Source: Rhizobium sp. WYJ-E13 (lineage in GTDB: Bacteria > Pseudomonadota > Alphaproteobacteria > Rhizobiales > Rhizobiaceae). From it: a DNA stretch of 64,000 bases. Below, one piece after another: positions 17,835-26,203 of this stretch; the first letter of the stretch is position 1, and every line of letters begins with the position of its first letter. The position numbers were made by a program, and so were the translations under genes. The stretch spans positions 682,001-746,000 of the forward strand of contig NZ_CP076854.1 of the NCBI RefSeq assembly GCF_018987265.1, written 5' to 3'. Below the pieces are notes generated by a model. It did not search any database. It had not been told where the DNA came from and worked only from the letters and a program-made list of their open reading frames with translations.

Positions 17835-18160
17835 TCGGCTGCCATGATAAGGCTCTCGAGCGCGATATAGAGCGTGCCGCCCTCGTTCCTGAGGGGGATC
17901 CTGCGCACCGCGCCGTCATCGGCACCGAGCGCTTTGCCGGTCTCCAGCGAAATCACCCAATTGTGCAACGGGCAAGTGACGGCATTGCCGTGCACGATGC
18001 CTTCCGAAAGCGGCCCGCCCTTGTGTGGGCAGCGGTTTTCGATCGCATAGACTTCTTTCTCGCTGGTGCGGAAGACGGCGATGTTCATATGCGGGGTCTT
18101 CACGCAGCGAGAGCCGCGCAGCGGAATATCGGAGATATCGCCGATCGGGTGCCAGTTCAT
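17831..18160 (-). CDS. nirD: Nitrite reductase small subunit, Rieske type
   Basis: This 109-residue protein has the Rieske ligands CPHKGG near residue 43 and CPLHNW near 62, so it should hold a [2Fe-2S] cluster, unlike the E. coli NirD that lacks these residues. It partners NirB in reduction of nitrite to ammonium in the cytoplasm. ATG at 18160 is chosen because GAGGAG lies 7 bases upstream; a start at 18175 would leave the ribosome site inside the gene. It follows nirB by 11 bp and overlaps nasA. Confidence 0.94.
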   Translation of the reverse strand: MNWHPIGDISDIPLRGSRCVKTPHMNIAVFRTSEKEVYAIENRCPHKGGPLSEGIVHGNAVTCPLHNWVISLETGKALGADDGAVRRIPLRNEGGTLYIALESLIMAAE

Positions 18161-18171
18161 GATGGTTCTCC

Positions 18172-20622
18172 TCACTCGGCTGCCTGGCTGAAACCGATGG
18201 TCGCCATCGGCCGGAATTCATGCTTGTCCTTGCCGGAGACGCGCTCCGACCAGGGATCGACCTGTGCAAATTTCTGGGAAAAGACGAAGCGCTCGTAATA
18301 GACCTTGCGTTTGTCGTGATCCCCCATGATCTGCCTGCGGATCTCGTCGAGGCCGATGCGCTTGGCCCATTTGTAAATGCGTTCGAGATAGCGGGCCTGT
18401 TCGCGGTACATTTGCGTCAGCGCTACGATATGTTCGAGCGCTTCGTCTTCGGTCTTCACCAGGCCGAGCACCTCGGTGCCCTTGATGTCGAGACCTGCAG
18501 CACCGGCGAAATGGATCTCGAAACCGGAATCGACGCAGATGACGCCGATATCCTTGCAGGTCGCCTCGGCGCAGTTTCGCGGACATCCGGAGACTGCCAT
18601 CTTCAGTTTCGCCGGTGTCCAGGAGCCCCACATGAATTTCTCGATGCGGATGCCGAGGCCGGTGGAATCCTGCGTGCCGAAGCGGCACCAGTCGGAGCCG
18701 ACGCAGGTCTTTACCGTGCGAAGGCCCTTGGCATAGGCCTGGCCGGAGACGAAGCCGGCTTTGCCGAGCTCGGCCCAGACGGCCGGCAGGTCTTCCTTTT
18801 CGACGCCGAGCAGGTCGATGCGTTGCCCACCAGTGACCTTGACCATCGGAATGGCGAACTTGTCGACCACGTCGGCGATAGCGCGCAGCTCGCCGGAATT
18901 GGTCACTCCGCCCCACATGCGCGGCACGACAGAATAGGTGCCATCCTTCTGGATATTGGCGTGGACGCGCTCGTTGATGTAGCGCGACTGGTAGTCGTCG
19001 GCATATTCGTCCGGCCAGTCGCAAACGAGGTAATAGTTCAGCGCCGGACGACATTTGGCACAGCCGCCCGATGTCTTCCATTCCAGTTCCTGCATGACGG
19101 CGGGAATGGTCTTCAGCTTCTTCGCCTTGATGAGACGGCGCACATCGTCATGGCCGAGTTCCGTGCAGGTGCACATCGGCTGCACGGCCTTCGGGTTATA
19201 GGCATCACCCAGCGTCAAGGACATGAGCTGCTCGACAAGGCCGGTGCAGGAGCCACAGGAGGCAGAAGCCTTGGTATGGGCGCGCACATCATCGAGCGAT
19301 GTCAGCCCCTTGGCTGTGATTGTGGACGTGATCTTGCCCTTGCAAACGCCGTTGCAGCCGCAGATTTCCGCATCATCCGGCAAGGCTGCAACGGCCGCCA
19401 TAGGGTCCAGCGGGGATCCTCCCTGATAGGCCTGGCCGAAGATCAATGTGTCGCGCATCTCGGAAATGTCGACCGCCTTTTTCTTGAGGTCGTTGAACCA
19501 GGCGCCGTCTGAGGTCTCGCCGTAGAGCACCGTGCCGATAATGCGGTTGTCCTTCAGTACAAGACGCTTGTAGACGCCCGCGGTCGCATCGCGCAGCACG
19601 ATCTCCTGCCGGTCGTCGCCGTCGGCGAAATCTCCGAGCGAGTAGAGATCGATGCCGGTAACCTTGAGCTTGGTCGGCGTATCGGAATGCACGAAGCCCG
19701 GCTTTGTATCGCCCGCCAGATGGGCGGCCGCCACGCGGGCCATCTCGTAGAGGGGTGCGACAAGACCATAGACCATACCGCCGACTTCGGCGCATTCGCC
19801 GAGGGAGTAGATGTCACCATCGGAGGTCTGCATGCCGGCATCGACGACGATGCCGCGGTTGACGGCAAGTCCGGCGTCCTTGGCGAGATTGACGTTCGGT
19901 CGAATGCCGACCGCCATGACGACGAGCGTGGCAGGGATGATCGTGCCGTTGTCGAGCTCGACGCCTTCCACCTTGCCGTTGCCGATGATCTGCTTGGTGT
20001 TGGCCTTGCAGATGACCTTGATGCCGCGGTCCTCGACCGCCTTCTGTAAGAGGTAGCCTGCGGCGGGATCGAGCTGGCGCTCCATCAGCGTTGGCATGAC
20101 GTGCAGCACGGTGACATCCATGCCGCGTTGTGCAAGGCCGGCAGCCGCTTCCAACCCGAGCAGGCCGCCGCCGATGACGATGGCCTTTTGCCGCGACTGG
20201 GCGGCGAGCAGCATGGCCTGCACGTCGTCGAGATCGCGATAAGTGATGACGCCGGGCAGATCCTTGCCGGGAACGGGAATGATGAACGGAACGGAGCCCG
20301 TGGCGATGACGAGCTTGTCGTAGCTCTCGGTCACACCGTGATCCGACGTGACCGTCTTCCTGTCGCGGTCTATCGAAACGATCTTGTGGCCCTTGTAGAG
20401 GGTGATGCCATGGTCGATGTACCAGCCGTCGCCGTGAATGACGATCTGCTCGTAGGTCTTTTCGCCCGAGAGGACCGGCGAGAGCATGATGCGATCGTAA
20501 TTGACGCGCGGCTCGGCGTTGAAGATCGTGACCTGATAGCGGCCCGGCGCCTGTTCGAAGAGGTGCTCCAGCATGCGCCCAGGCGCCATGCCGTTACCAA
20601 TGATGACGAGTTTTTCGGTCAT
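18172..20622 (-). CDS. nirB: NAD(P)H nitrite reductase, large subunit
   Basis: This 816-residue cytoplasmic enzyme reduces nitrite to ammonium. The N-terminal FAD/NAD domains span about residues 1-320 (KLVIIGNGMAPGRMLEHL, AIVIGGGLLGLEAAAGLAQ). A BFD-like [2Fe-2S] region lies at about 415-490 (CGCNGVCKG, SCGSCTG) and a second Cys pair near 540 (SGGCAKCRPAL). The C-terminal sulfite/nitrite reductase domain carries the siroheme-[4Fe-4S] ligands (TCVGSDWCRFG and CPRNCAEATCKD). Length is normal for the family. It is followed closely by nirD and preceded by nrtD with a 3-bp gap. Confidence 0.97.
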   Translation of the reverse strand: MTEKLVIIGNGMAPGRMLEHLFEQAPGRYQVTIFNAEPRVNYDRIMLSPVLSGEKTYEQIVIHGDGWYIDHGITLYKGHKIVSIDRDRKTVTSDHGVTESYDKLVIATGSVPFIIPVPGKDLPGVITYRDLDDVQAMLLAAQSRQKAIVIGGGLLGLEAAAGLAQRGMDVTVLHVMPTLMERQLDPAAGYLLQKAVEDRGIKVICKANTKQIIGNGKVEGVELDNGTIIPATLVVMAVGIRPNVNLAKDAGLAVNRGIVVDAGMQTSDGDIYSLGECAEVGGMVYGLVAPLYEMARVAAAHLAGDTKPGFVHSDTPTKLKVTGIDLYSLGDFADGDDRQEIVLRDATAGVYKRLVLKDNRIIGTVLYGETSDGAWFNDLKKKAVDISEMRDTLIFGQAYQGGSPLDPMAAVAALPDDAEICGCNGVCKGKITSTITAKGLTSLDDVRAHTKASASCGSCTGLVEQLMSLTLGDAYNPKAVQPMCTCTELGHDDVRRLIKAKKLKTIPAVMQELEWKTSGGCAKCRPALNYYLVCDWPDEYADDYQSRYINERVHANIQKDGTYSVVPRMWGGVTNSGELRAIADVVDKFAIPMVKVTGGQRIDLLGVEKEDLPAVWAELGKAGFVSGQAYAKGLRTVKTCVGSDWCRFGTQDSTGLGIRIEKFMWGSWTPAKLKMAVSGCPRNCAEATCKDIGVICVDSGFEIHFAGAAGLDIKGTEVLGLVKTEDEALEHIVALTQMYREQARYLERIYKWAKRIGLDEIRRQIMGDHDKRKVYYERFVFSQKFAQVDPWSERVSGKDKHEFRPMATIGFSQAAE

Positions 20623-20625
20623 GGT

Positions 20626-21423
20626 TTACTCCGCGGCTTCGACGAAGCGGTGACGTTCGTAGAGGAACTTCAGCACGGCTTCGCGGCATTTGAGATAGGT
20701 TCGGTCGGAGGCGAGTTCGATCCGGTTGCGGGGACGGGCAATCGGCACGTCGAGCACTTCGCCGATGCGGGCTGCCGGCCCATTCGTCATCATCACGATG
20801 CGGTCGGAGAGCAGCACGGCCTCGTCGACGTCGTGGGTGATCATGACCATCGTGTTGCCGAGCCGGGCGTGGATCTCCATCACGGCGTCCTGCAGATGCG
20901 CACGGGTCAGGGCATCGAGCGCGCCGAAGGGCTCGTCGAGCAGCAGGATCTTCGGCTCCATCGAGAGGGCGCGGGCGATGCCGACGCGCTGCTTCATGCC
21001 GCCTGATATTTCGGAGGGGCGTCTGTCTTTCGCGTGAGCCATCTGCACAAGGTCGAGATTGGCCATGACCCAGTCGTGGCGCTCGGCCTTGCTCTTCTTA
21101 TTGCTGAAGACCTTCGAGACGGCGAGATTGACGTTTTCATAGACCGTCAGCCAGGGCAGCAGCGAATGGTTCTGGAAGACGACGGCACGTTCGGGGCCAG
21201 GCTCGTTGACCTCACGGTTTTCGAGCAGCACGGCTCCCTTCGAGACAGGCGTCAGGCCGGCGATCAGGTTGAGGAGCGTGGACTTGCCGCAGCCGGAATG
21301 GCCGATGATCGAGACGAATTCGCCCTTGTCGATGACGAGGTTGATGTCCTTCAGGACCTCTGTACGGGCGCCGGCCCGGTCGAAATGCTTGTCGATATGG
21401 TCGAGCTTCAGATAGGCGTTCAT
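20626..21423 (-). CDS. nrtD: Nitrate ABC transporter ATPase
   Basis: This 265-residue ATPase has Walker A GHSGCGKST near residue 45, the signature ISGGMKQRVGIARAL near 145 and Walker B ILLLDEPFGALD near 165. It is of the NrtD/SsuB/TauB class and, unlike cyanobacterial NrtC, has no fused binding domain. ATG at 21423 gives the normal start MNAYLKLDHIDKHF; an open frame reaching 21630 is a shadow of the permease. It lies 11 bp after nrtB and just before nirB. Confidence 0.93.
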   Translation of the reverse strand: MNAYLKLDHIDKHFDRAGARTEVLKDINLVIDKGEFVSIIGHSGCGKSTLLNLIAGLTPVSKGAVLLENREVNEPGPERAVVFQNHSLLPWLTVYENVNLAVSKVFSNKKSKAERHDWVMANLDLVQMAHAKDRRPSEISGGMKQRVGIARALSMEPKILLLDEPFGALDALTRAHLQDAVMEIHARLGNTMVMITHDVDEAVLLSDRIVMMTNGPAARIGEVLDVPIARPRNRIELASDRTYLKCREAVLKFLYERHRFVEAAE

Positions 21424-21434
21424 GGTCGATCCCC

Positions 21435-22325
21435 TCAATTGGCCGAGGCGCCGCGCGTGACGAGTTTGCCGATGGCTGCCACGAGCTTGTCGAGGGCGAA
21501 GCCGACGACGCCGATATAGGCCAGGGCCACGATGATGTCGGGCAGGCGGGAGGAGTTCCACGCATCCCAGATGAAGAAGCCGATGCCGACACCACCGGTC
21601 AGCATCTCGGCGGCGACGATCGCCAGCCATGACAGGCCGACGCCGATGCGCAGGCCAGTGAAGATGTAGGGGGCTGCCGAGGGCAGCATGATCTTGAAGA
21701 AGAACTCGAACTGGTTGAGTCGCAGCACCTCGGCGACGTTGCGATAATCCTGCGGGATGTTGCGCACGCCGACGGCGGTATTGATGATGACCGGCCAGAT
21801 CGAGGTGATGAAGATCACGAAGATCGCCGAAGGATTGCTGTCCTGGAAGGCTGCGAGCGACAGCGGCAGCCAGGCTAGCGGCGGCACTGTGCGCAGCACC
21901 TGGAAGATCGGATCGAGGCCGCGCATAGCCCAGACCGACTGGCCGATAACGGCACCGATGACGATGCCGGCTATGGCTGCAAGGCCGAAGCCATAGGCAA
22001 CCCGCTGCAGCGAAACCAGCACGCGCCAGCCGAGACCGATATCCTGCGAGCCGTAGTTGAAGAAGGGATAGGCGATGAGATCATAGCTTTCCTGCCAGAC
22101 CTGGTGCGGCGATGGCAGCGAAGCGTTCGGCGAAGAACAGAGGATCTGCCAGAGGCCGAGAATGATCGCGAGAACGATCAGCGGCGGCACGATATTGCGG
22201 GCGGCGGCCACCGAAAGGAGCTGCAGATCGATCTTGCGCGCCGGCTTCTTTGCGAGATGGACGACATTGGCCGTTTTCGGCGCTACAGCCGCCTTGATGG
22301 TTTCATTCTTTGCAAGCGCTGACAT
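21435..22325 (-). CDS. nrtB: Nitrate ABC transporter permease
   Basis: This 296-residue inner-membrane permease is of the NrtB/SsuC/TauC class. A cytoplasmic N-terminal stretch of about 45 residues precedes six hydrophobic segments beginning IVPPLIVLAIILGLWQILC. The binding-protein-dependent transport motif is near residue 200 (NVAEVLRLNQFEFFFKIMLP). The start at 22325 has AAGGAG at 7 bases. It is separated from nrtA by a gap containing an attenuator-like hairpin. The nitrate substrate is assigned from the operon. Confidence 0.93.
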   Translation of the reverse strand: MSALAKNETIKAAVAPKTANVVHLAKKPARKIDLQLLSVAAARNIVPPLIVLAIILGLWQILCSSPNASLPSPHQVWQESYDLIAYPFFNYGSQDIGLGWRVLVSLQRVAYGFGLAAIAGIVIGAVIGQSVWAMRGLDPIFQVLRTVPPLAWLPLSLAAFQDSNPSAIFVIFITSIWPVIINTAVGVRNIPQDYRNVAEVLRLNQFEFFFKIMLPSAAPYIFTGLRIGVGLSWLAIVAAEMLTGGVGIGFFIWDAWNSSRLPDIIVALAYIGVVGFALDKLVAAIGKLVTRGASAN

Positions 22326-22352
22326 GCGTTCGCTCCTTGATGGAATAAAAGG

Positions 22353-22375
22353 CCGGCGCGCGCCCCACGCGCCGG
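22353..22375 (-). terminator. Attenuator-like hairpin between nrtA and nrtB
   Basis: An 8-bp GC stem CCGGCGCG / CGCGCCGG with a 7-base loop is followed on the minus strand by CCTTTTATT. Because the same operon continues, it probably causes partial termination or protects the nrtA mRNA end, giving more binding protein than permease. Confidence 0.6.
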
Positions 22376-22384
22376 AGGCGGGGA

Positions 22385-23683
22385 TTACGAAGCAGCCTTG
22401 ATGGAAAGGCTGTCGAGATAGGCAGACGGGTTCTCCGGATCGAAGACCTTGCCGTCGAAGAAGGTCTCCTTGCCGCGCGACGTCGAGGCCGGAATGTCGG
22501 TCGTCGCAATGCCGAGGTCCTTTGCGGCCTCGCGCCAGATGTCCTCACGGTTGACCTTGTCGACCAGCGCCTTGATGTCCGTATCGGGCGCGAGTTTGCC
22601 CCAGCGGATGTTCTCCGCAATGAACCAGGTATCGTGGCTCTTGAAGGGGTAGGAGACGCCGCCAGCCCAGAATTTCATGTAGAGATCGGTTCCATGGGTA
22701 ACCCGGCCATTGCCATAGTTGATGTCGCCCTTCAGGCGGCCAAGCACATCCTTCGGCGGCACGTTGAACCATTGCCGCTTGCCGAGGATGGTCGCCATTT
22801 CCTCCTTGTTGTCCATGCTGTCGCACCATTGCTGGGCTTCCATAGTGGCCATCAGCAGGGCCTTGGCGGCATTCGGGTTCTTTTCCACCCAGTCGGCGCG
22901 CATGCCGAACGCCTTTTCCGGATGGCCTTTCCACAATTCGCCGGTCGTTGCCGCTGTGAAGCCGATGCCCTGGTTGACAAGCTGCTCATTCCAGGGTTCG
23001 CCGACACAGAAGACGTCCATGTTGCCGACCTTCATGTTCGCCACCATCTGCGGGGGCGGCACGACGACGGTCGAGACGTCCTTGTCCGGATCGATGCCGC
23101 CGGCGGCGAGCCAGTAGCGGATCCAGAGATCATGGGTACCACCGGGGAAGGTCATGGCGGCTTTCACCTCCTTGCCTTCGGCCTTCTTCTTTTCGAAAGC
23201 GGCCTTCAGCTTGGAGGAGTCGAGCTGGACACCGGTATCGGCATATTCCTTGGCGACCGAGATGCCCTGGCTGTCGTAGTTCAGACGCGCCAGCAATGCC
23301 ATCGGCACCGGCTGGTTGTTCTGGGTCACTTTGCCGGTGTGCATGAGATAGGGCAGCGGCGAGAGGATATGGGCGCCATCGATGCCGTTGGCCGCGCCGC
23401 CGAGAACCAGATTGTCACGCGTTGCCCCCCAGGATGCCTGCTTCGCCACATCGACTTCAGGAAGGCCGTGTTTTTCGAACAGACCCTTTTCTTTGGCGAC
23501 GATAAGTGGCGCTGCATCTGTCAGGGCTATGAAACCAAGCTTGACGCCGGTCACTTCAGGTGCGGCTGAAGCGGCGAAGGCGCCCGAAGGAAATGCCGTC
23601 CGAACAGCGCTCACGAGGGCTGCTGCTGCGGTGGTCTTCAGCATGCTGCGACGGCTGATCGCGGTCGTGAAAATCTTGGTCAT
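22385..23683 (-). CDS. nrtA: Periplasmic nitrate-binding protein
   Basis: This 432-residue NrtA/CmpA-family binding protein carries a twin-arginine signal (SRRSMLKTTAAAALV) ending near AFAASA. The mature part begins VTGVKLGFIALTDAAPLIVA, a family hallmark, and holds WGATRDNLVLGG and the CVGEPWNEQLV region. ATG at 23683 is chosen since GAGGAG lies 7 bases upstream; a frame opening at 23779 would place the start inside the leader. It is the first gene of the sigma-54-driven nitrate operon. Nitrite may also be carried. Confidence 0.94.
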   Translation of the reverse strand: MTKIFTTAISRRSMLKTTAAAALVSAVRTAFPSGAFAASAAPEVTGVKLGFIALTDAAPLIVAKEKGLFEKHGLPEVDVAKQASWGATRDNLVLGGAANGIDGAHILSPLPYLMHTGKVTQNNQPVPMALLARLNYDSQGISVAKEYADTGVQLDSSKLKAAFEKKKAEGKEVKAAMTFPGGTHDLWIRYWLAAGGIDPDKDVSTVVVPPPQMVANMKVGNMDVFCVGEPWNEQLVNQGIGFTAATTGELWKGHPEKAFGMRADWVEKNPNAAKALLMATMEAQQWCDSMDNKEEMATILGKRQWFNVPPKDVLGRLKGDINYGNGRVTHGTDLYMKFWAGGVSYPFKSHDTWFIAENIRWGKLAPDTDIKALVDKVNREDIWREAAKDLGIATTDIPASTSRGKETFFDGKVFDPENPSAYLDSLSIKAAS

Positions 23684-23856
23684 GCGCGGGCTCCTCTGGG
23701 TGGCTGCCGGAATTTTCGAAATAAAAAAACGCCGCTCGGAGATTGCGTCCTCGGGGAAGGGAGAAGTCCCGGACAGCAAAAACCTTGCGACGTCGATGTC
23801 TTTTGTGAGCGCTTATTACGCGCCCATCCTGCGTCCGATCGCCATTGACCGGTGCG
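23684..23856 (-). promoter_or_regulatory. nrtA mRNA leader, probable NasT (ANTAR) antitermination target
   Basis: About 173 nt of untranslated leader separate the predicted sigma-54 start from the nrtA ATG. Near its end, GCGGCG followed by seven Ts (23723-23729, minus strand) is an intrinsic-terminator-like U-tract; the preceding stem (GACGC/GCGTT) is modest. Upstream, GAC-ATCGAC-GTC (23789-23800) forms a small hairpin with a six-base loop having A at position 1 and G at 4, as ANTAR targets have. GGG-ACTTCT-CCC (23759-23770) could be the second hairpin, but its loop has T at position 4. That nasT and nasS are adjacent makes the antitermination role likely; the exact fold was not computed. Confidence 0.55.
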
Positions 23857-23866
23857 GTTTTAGTTA

Positions 23867-23882
23867 TGCAAGCAGTGTGCCA
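23867..23882 (-). promoter_or_regulatory. Sigma-54 (-24/-12) promoter of the nitrate assimilation operon
   Basis: On the minus strand TGGCACACTGCTTGCA matches the sigma-54 consensus TGGCAC-N5-TTGC exactly, with the invariant GG and GC at correct spacing. The predicted transcription start is near 23856. Nitrogen-control by NtrC is the expected activator. Confidence 0.88.
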
Positions 23883-23970
23883 GTTTGTAGGCATCTCTGC
23901 AGGCTGTTGAAATTAAAGGAGATTACTTCGGACAAAAGCTGCTGCTGCTTTCTGAAGCACGAAATCACTC

Positions 23971-23987
23971 TGCAAAAATTTTGTGCG
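23971..23987. promoter_or_regulatory. NtrC-like enhancer site, promoter-proximal
   Basis: The minus strand reads CGCACAAAATTTTTGCA, which agrees at most positions with the classic NtrC site TGCACTAAAATGGTGCA. It lies about 100 bp upstream of the -24 element, a normal enhancer distance. Confidence 0.5.
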
Positions 23988-24013
23988 ATTGCTCAGTCGC
24001 AGATCGAAAATGC

Positions 24014-24030
24014 TGCAAGTGATTTATGCA
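24014..24030. promoter_or_regulatory. NtrC-like enhancer site, promoter-distal
   Basis: The minus strand reads TGCATAAATCACTTGCA, with both TGCA ends of the NtrC dyad but a weak centre. Its centre is 43 bp, about four helical turns, from the proximal site, so both would lie on one DNA face. It is close to the 3' end of nasS. Confidence 0.38.
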
Positions 24031-24044
24031 ATGCAGCAACCCTT

Positions 24045-25322
24045 TCAGGTCTCGTCAGAGTACGGAATGAAGGGCAGGTCGCTCTTCACTTCAAAGCCCG
24101 CAATATAATCCGGCAGTTTCGATGGATCGAAAACGTGACCGTCCATGAAGCGGTCGTTTTCGTCGGCGCCTTCGATGCGTACGTCGGCATCGATGGGCGC
24201 GCTGCCCTCGCCAAGGGCTGCACGATAAAGGTCCGGGCGATAGGCGGAAGCGGCTGCGCGTGCGGGGTTGAGTCCAAGTTCGGCCTGTCCCCAGCGGATC
24301 ATCTGACTGTAGATCCAGAGCGCTTGGCTCGTGCGAGGATAGTTGGCAAAACCTGAATGGAACATGAAGTAATTATCGATGATGCGGCGGTTGCCCTTTG
24401 CATCAAGGCTGAACTCGCCGGCCAGCACGTGACGGATGATGTGAACCGGCGCTGCGATATAGCGGGCATCCGCGAGAGCCTCGGCAAGCGCATCGTGGTT
24501 TTCTGGCTGGTCGCACCAGCGAGCCGCTGCGTCGAGAGCGACAATCAGCCGGGAGACTGTTTCCGGATGGCTGTCCGCCCATTCCGGGCGCATGCCGATC
24601 ACCTTTTCCGGTGCAGATGGCCAGATATCCTGTTTGGCAGCGACGATACGCCCGGCACCGCGCTCTGACGCTACCATGTTCCATGGTGCGCCGACGCAGA
24701 AACCGTCGATCGCGCCGGCAGCCAGTGCATCCGGGGTCAGCGGGGGCGGCACGACGACGAGTTTGACGTCCTTGTCCGGATCGATGCCGCCGGCGGCAAG
24801 CCAGTAACGGAATTCGTAATTATGCGAGGAAAAGGGATAGGTGACGCCGAAAGTCGGCAGTGGCTCGCCGCTTGCCTTCATTTCCGCCAGCACCGTTGAG
24901 AGCGCCTTGGCGTTTTCCAGCGCACTGGCAGTTTCAGAAAGCCCGGTCGCATTCCGCATCCTGTCGAACAGGCGGATCGAAAGCGTGATCGCATTGCCGC
25001 CGCGCCCGAGAGAGAAGGGCGTAATCGTCGGGGATGGGTTGGAGCCGAGGCCGAGCATGGAGGCAACGGGCATTGGCGAGAGCATGTGAGCAATATCGAA
25101 CTGCCGGAAGGCAAGGCGATCGCGGACATTGGCCCAGGAGACATCCTTGACGAGATCGAGCGTCAGGCCTTCCTTCCGGGCGAAACCGAATTCGGAGGCA
25201 GCGATCAGTACGGAGGCATCGACAAGCGGGATGAACCCGGCTCTCAATGTTCTGTCGCCCTCGCCATTGAGCCGTGCGGGGGCGGGCAGGCTGGCGCCGG
25301 GACCGAGATTTGTCGTCATCAT
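24045..25322 (-). CDS. nasS: Nitrate sensor NasS (NrtA-like, cytoplasmic)
   Basis: This 425-residue protein is of the NrtA/CmpA binding-protein family but has no signal peptide. It begins shortly before LRAGFIPLVDASVLIAASEF and keeps the fold throughout (DIAHMLSPMPVASMLG, DGFCVGAPWNMV, ASERGAGRIVAAKQDIW). In Azotobacter, Paracoccus and Bradyrhizobium such NasS proteins hold NasT inactive until nitrate or nitrite binds. ATG at 25322 is favoured, with another ATG directly after it; GGAG lies 5 to 8 bases upstream. It follows nasT by 43 bp, and the sigma-54 promoter of nrtA lies beyond its stop. Confidence 0.88.
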   Translation of the reverse strand: MMTTNLGPGASLPAPARLNGEGDRTLRAGFIPLVDASVLIAASEFGFARKEGLTLDLVKDVSWANVRDRLAFRQFDIAHMLSPMPVASMLGLGSNPSPTITPFSLGRGGNAITLSIRLFDRMRNATGLSETASALENAKALSTVLAEMKASGEPLPTFGVTYPFSSHNYEFRYWLAAGGIDPDKDVKLVVVPPPLTPDALAAGAIDGFCVGAPWNMVASERGAGRIVAAKQDIWPSAPEKVIGMRPEWADSHPETVSRLIVALDAAARWCDQPENHDALAEALADARYIAAPVHIIRHVLAGEFSLDAKGNRRIIDNYFMFHSGFANYPRTSQALWIYSQMIRWGQAELGLNPARAAASAYRPDLYRAALGEGSAPIDADVRIEGADENDRFMDGHVFDPSKLPDYIAGFEVKSDLPFIPYSDET

Positions 25323-25365
25323 ATTCACTCCGGCTTCCTCCCGACATCAGCACACGGAGCCGCCA

Positions 25366-25953
25366 TCACATCAAAAGCCCCGCCGCGGTGACGACGCTCT
25401 GGGCGATGTCGGACATTTTCTTCTTCTCGTTCATGGCTGTCTGGCGAAGCAGTGCAAATGCTTCCTCCTCAGACAGGCCGCGCATCTTCATCAAAATGCC
25501 CTTTGCGCGTTCCACCACCTTGCGCTCTTCGAGAGCCGATTTGGCATCGGCAAGTTCGCGCTGCAGCCGGCTGAAGGCATTAAAGCGGCTGACTGCCATA
25601 TCAAGAATGGGTTTGACGCGCTCTTTCTTCAACCCGTCGACAATGTAGGCCGAAACGCCGGCATCCACTGCGGCTTCGATCGAGGCCGTGTCGGAGCGGT
25701 CGACGAACATGGCGATCGGCCGGCCAACCGTGCGGGTGAGCTGGAACAGATGCTCCATCATGTCGCGATTGGGGTTTTCGATATCGATGATGATCACGTC
25801 GGGCCTTAACGTATCGATGATGCGCGCCACGCCCTGAACCTCGTGAATGACAGTCACCCGCGCATGGCCAGCCTCCCGCAGCCCCTCTTCAATGATGGAG
25901 GCGCGAATGGTATTTTCATCGATCACTAGAATGGTCAGATCGAGCCGGCTCAT
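25366..25953 (-). CDS. nasT: Nitrate-responsive antiterminator NasT (receiver + ANTAR)
   Basis: This 195-residue RNA-binding regulator has a receiver-like domain at about residues 5-125 (LTILVIDENTIRAS, PDVIIIDIENPNRDMMEHLF). The ANTAR domain occupies about 130-190 (ALEERKVVERAKGILMKMRG, SEEEAFALLRQTAMNEKKKM). The motif DIENPNRD places an Asp near the usual phosphorylation position, although NasT proteins are controlled by NasS binding. ATG at 25953 is preferred over 26013, which adds 20 non-family residues; neither has a good ribosome site. Its target should be the nrtA leader at 23684-23856. Confidence 0.92.
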   Translation of the reverse strand: MSRLDLTILVIDENTIRASIIEEGLREAGHARVTVIHEVQGVARIIDTLRPDVIIIDIENPNRDMMEHLFQLTRTVGRPIAMFVDRSDTASIEAAVDAGVSAYIVDGLKKERVKPILDMAVSRFNAFSRLQRELADAKSALEERKVVERAKGILMKMRGLSEEEAFALLRQTAMNEKKKMSDIAQSVVTAAGLLM

Positions 25954-26203
25954 TGAGCATTTATGACGCAGCGCAGCAAGGCGCACAAGCCAAAAAGGCA
26001 AAATTTTAGGCATAAATACAAAATGACCAAAAATTGATCATTTTGCTGTATATCTGTGCAATATCCGATCTGCGTATGGGTCTTTGAGAAGAGGCCGCAA
26101 CATCCATGCCTTTGGGGGCCACTGCGCTACCTATGCCTCAGTATAATGCACGGCCCGATCTATCGCTGTTATCGTCGGGCGACCTTGAAGACGGAGAACG
26201 AAG

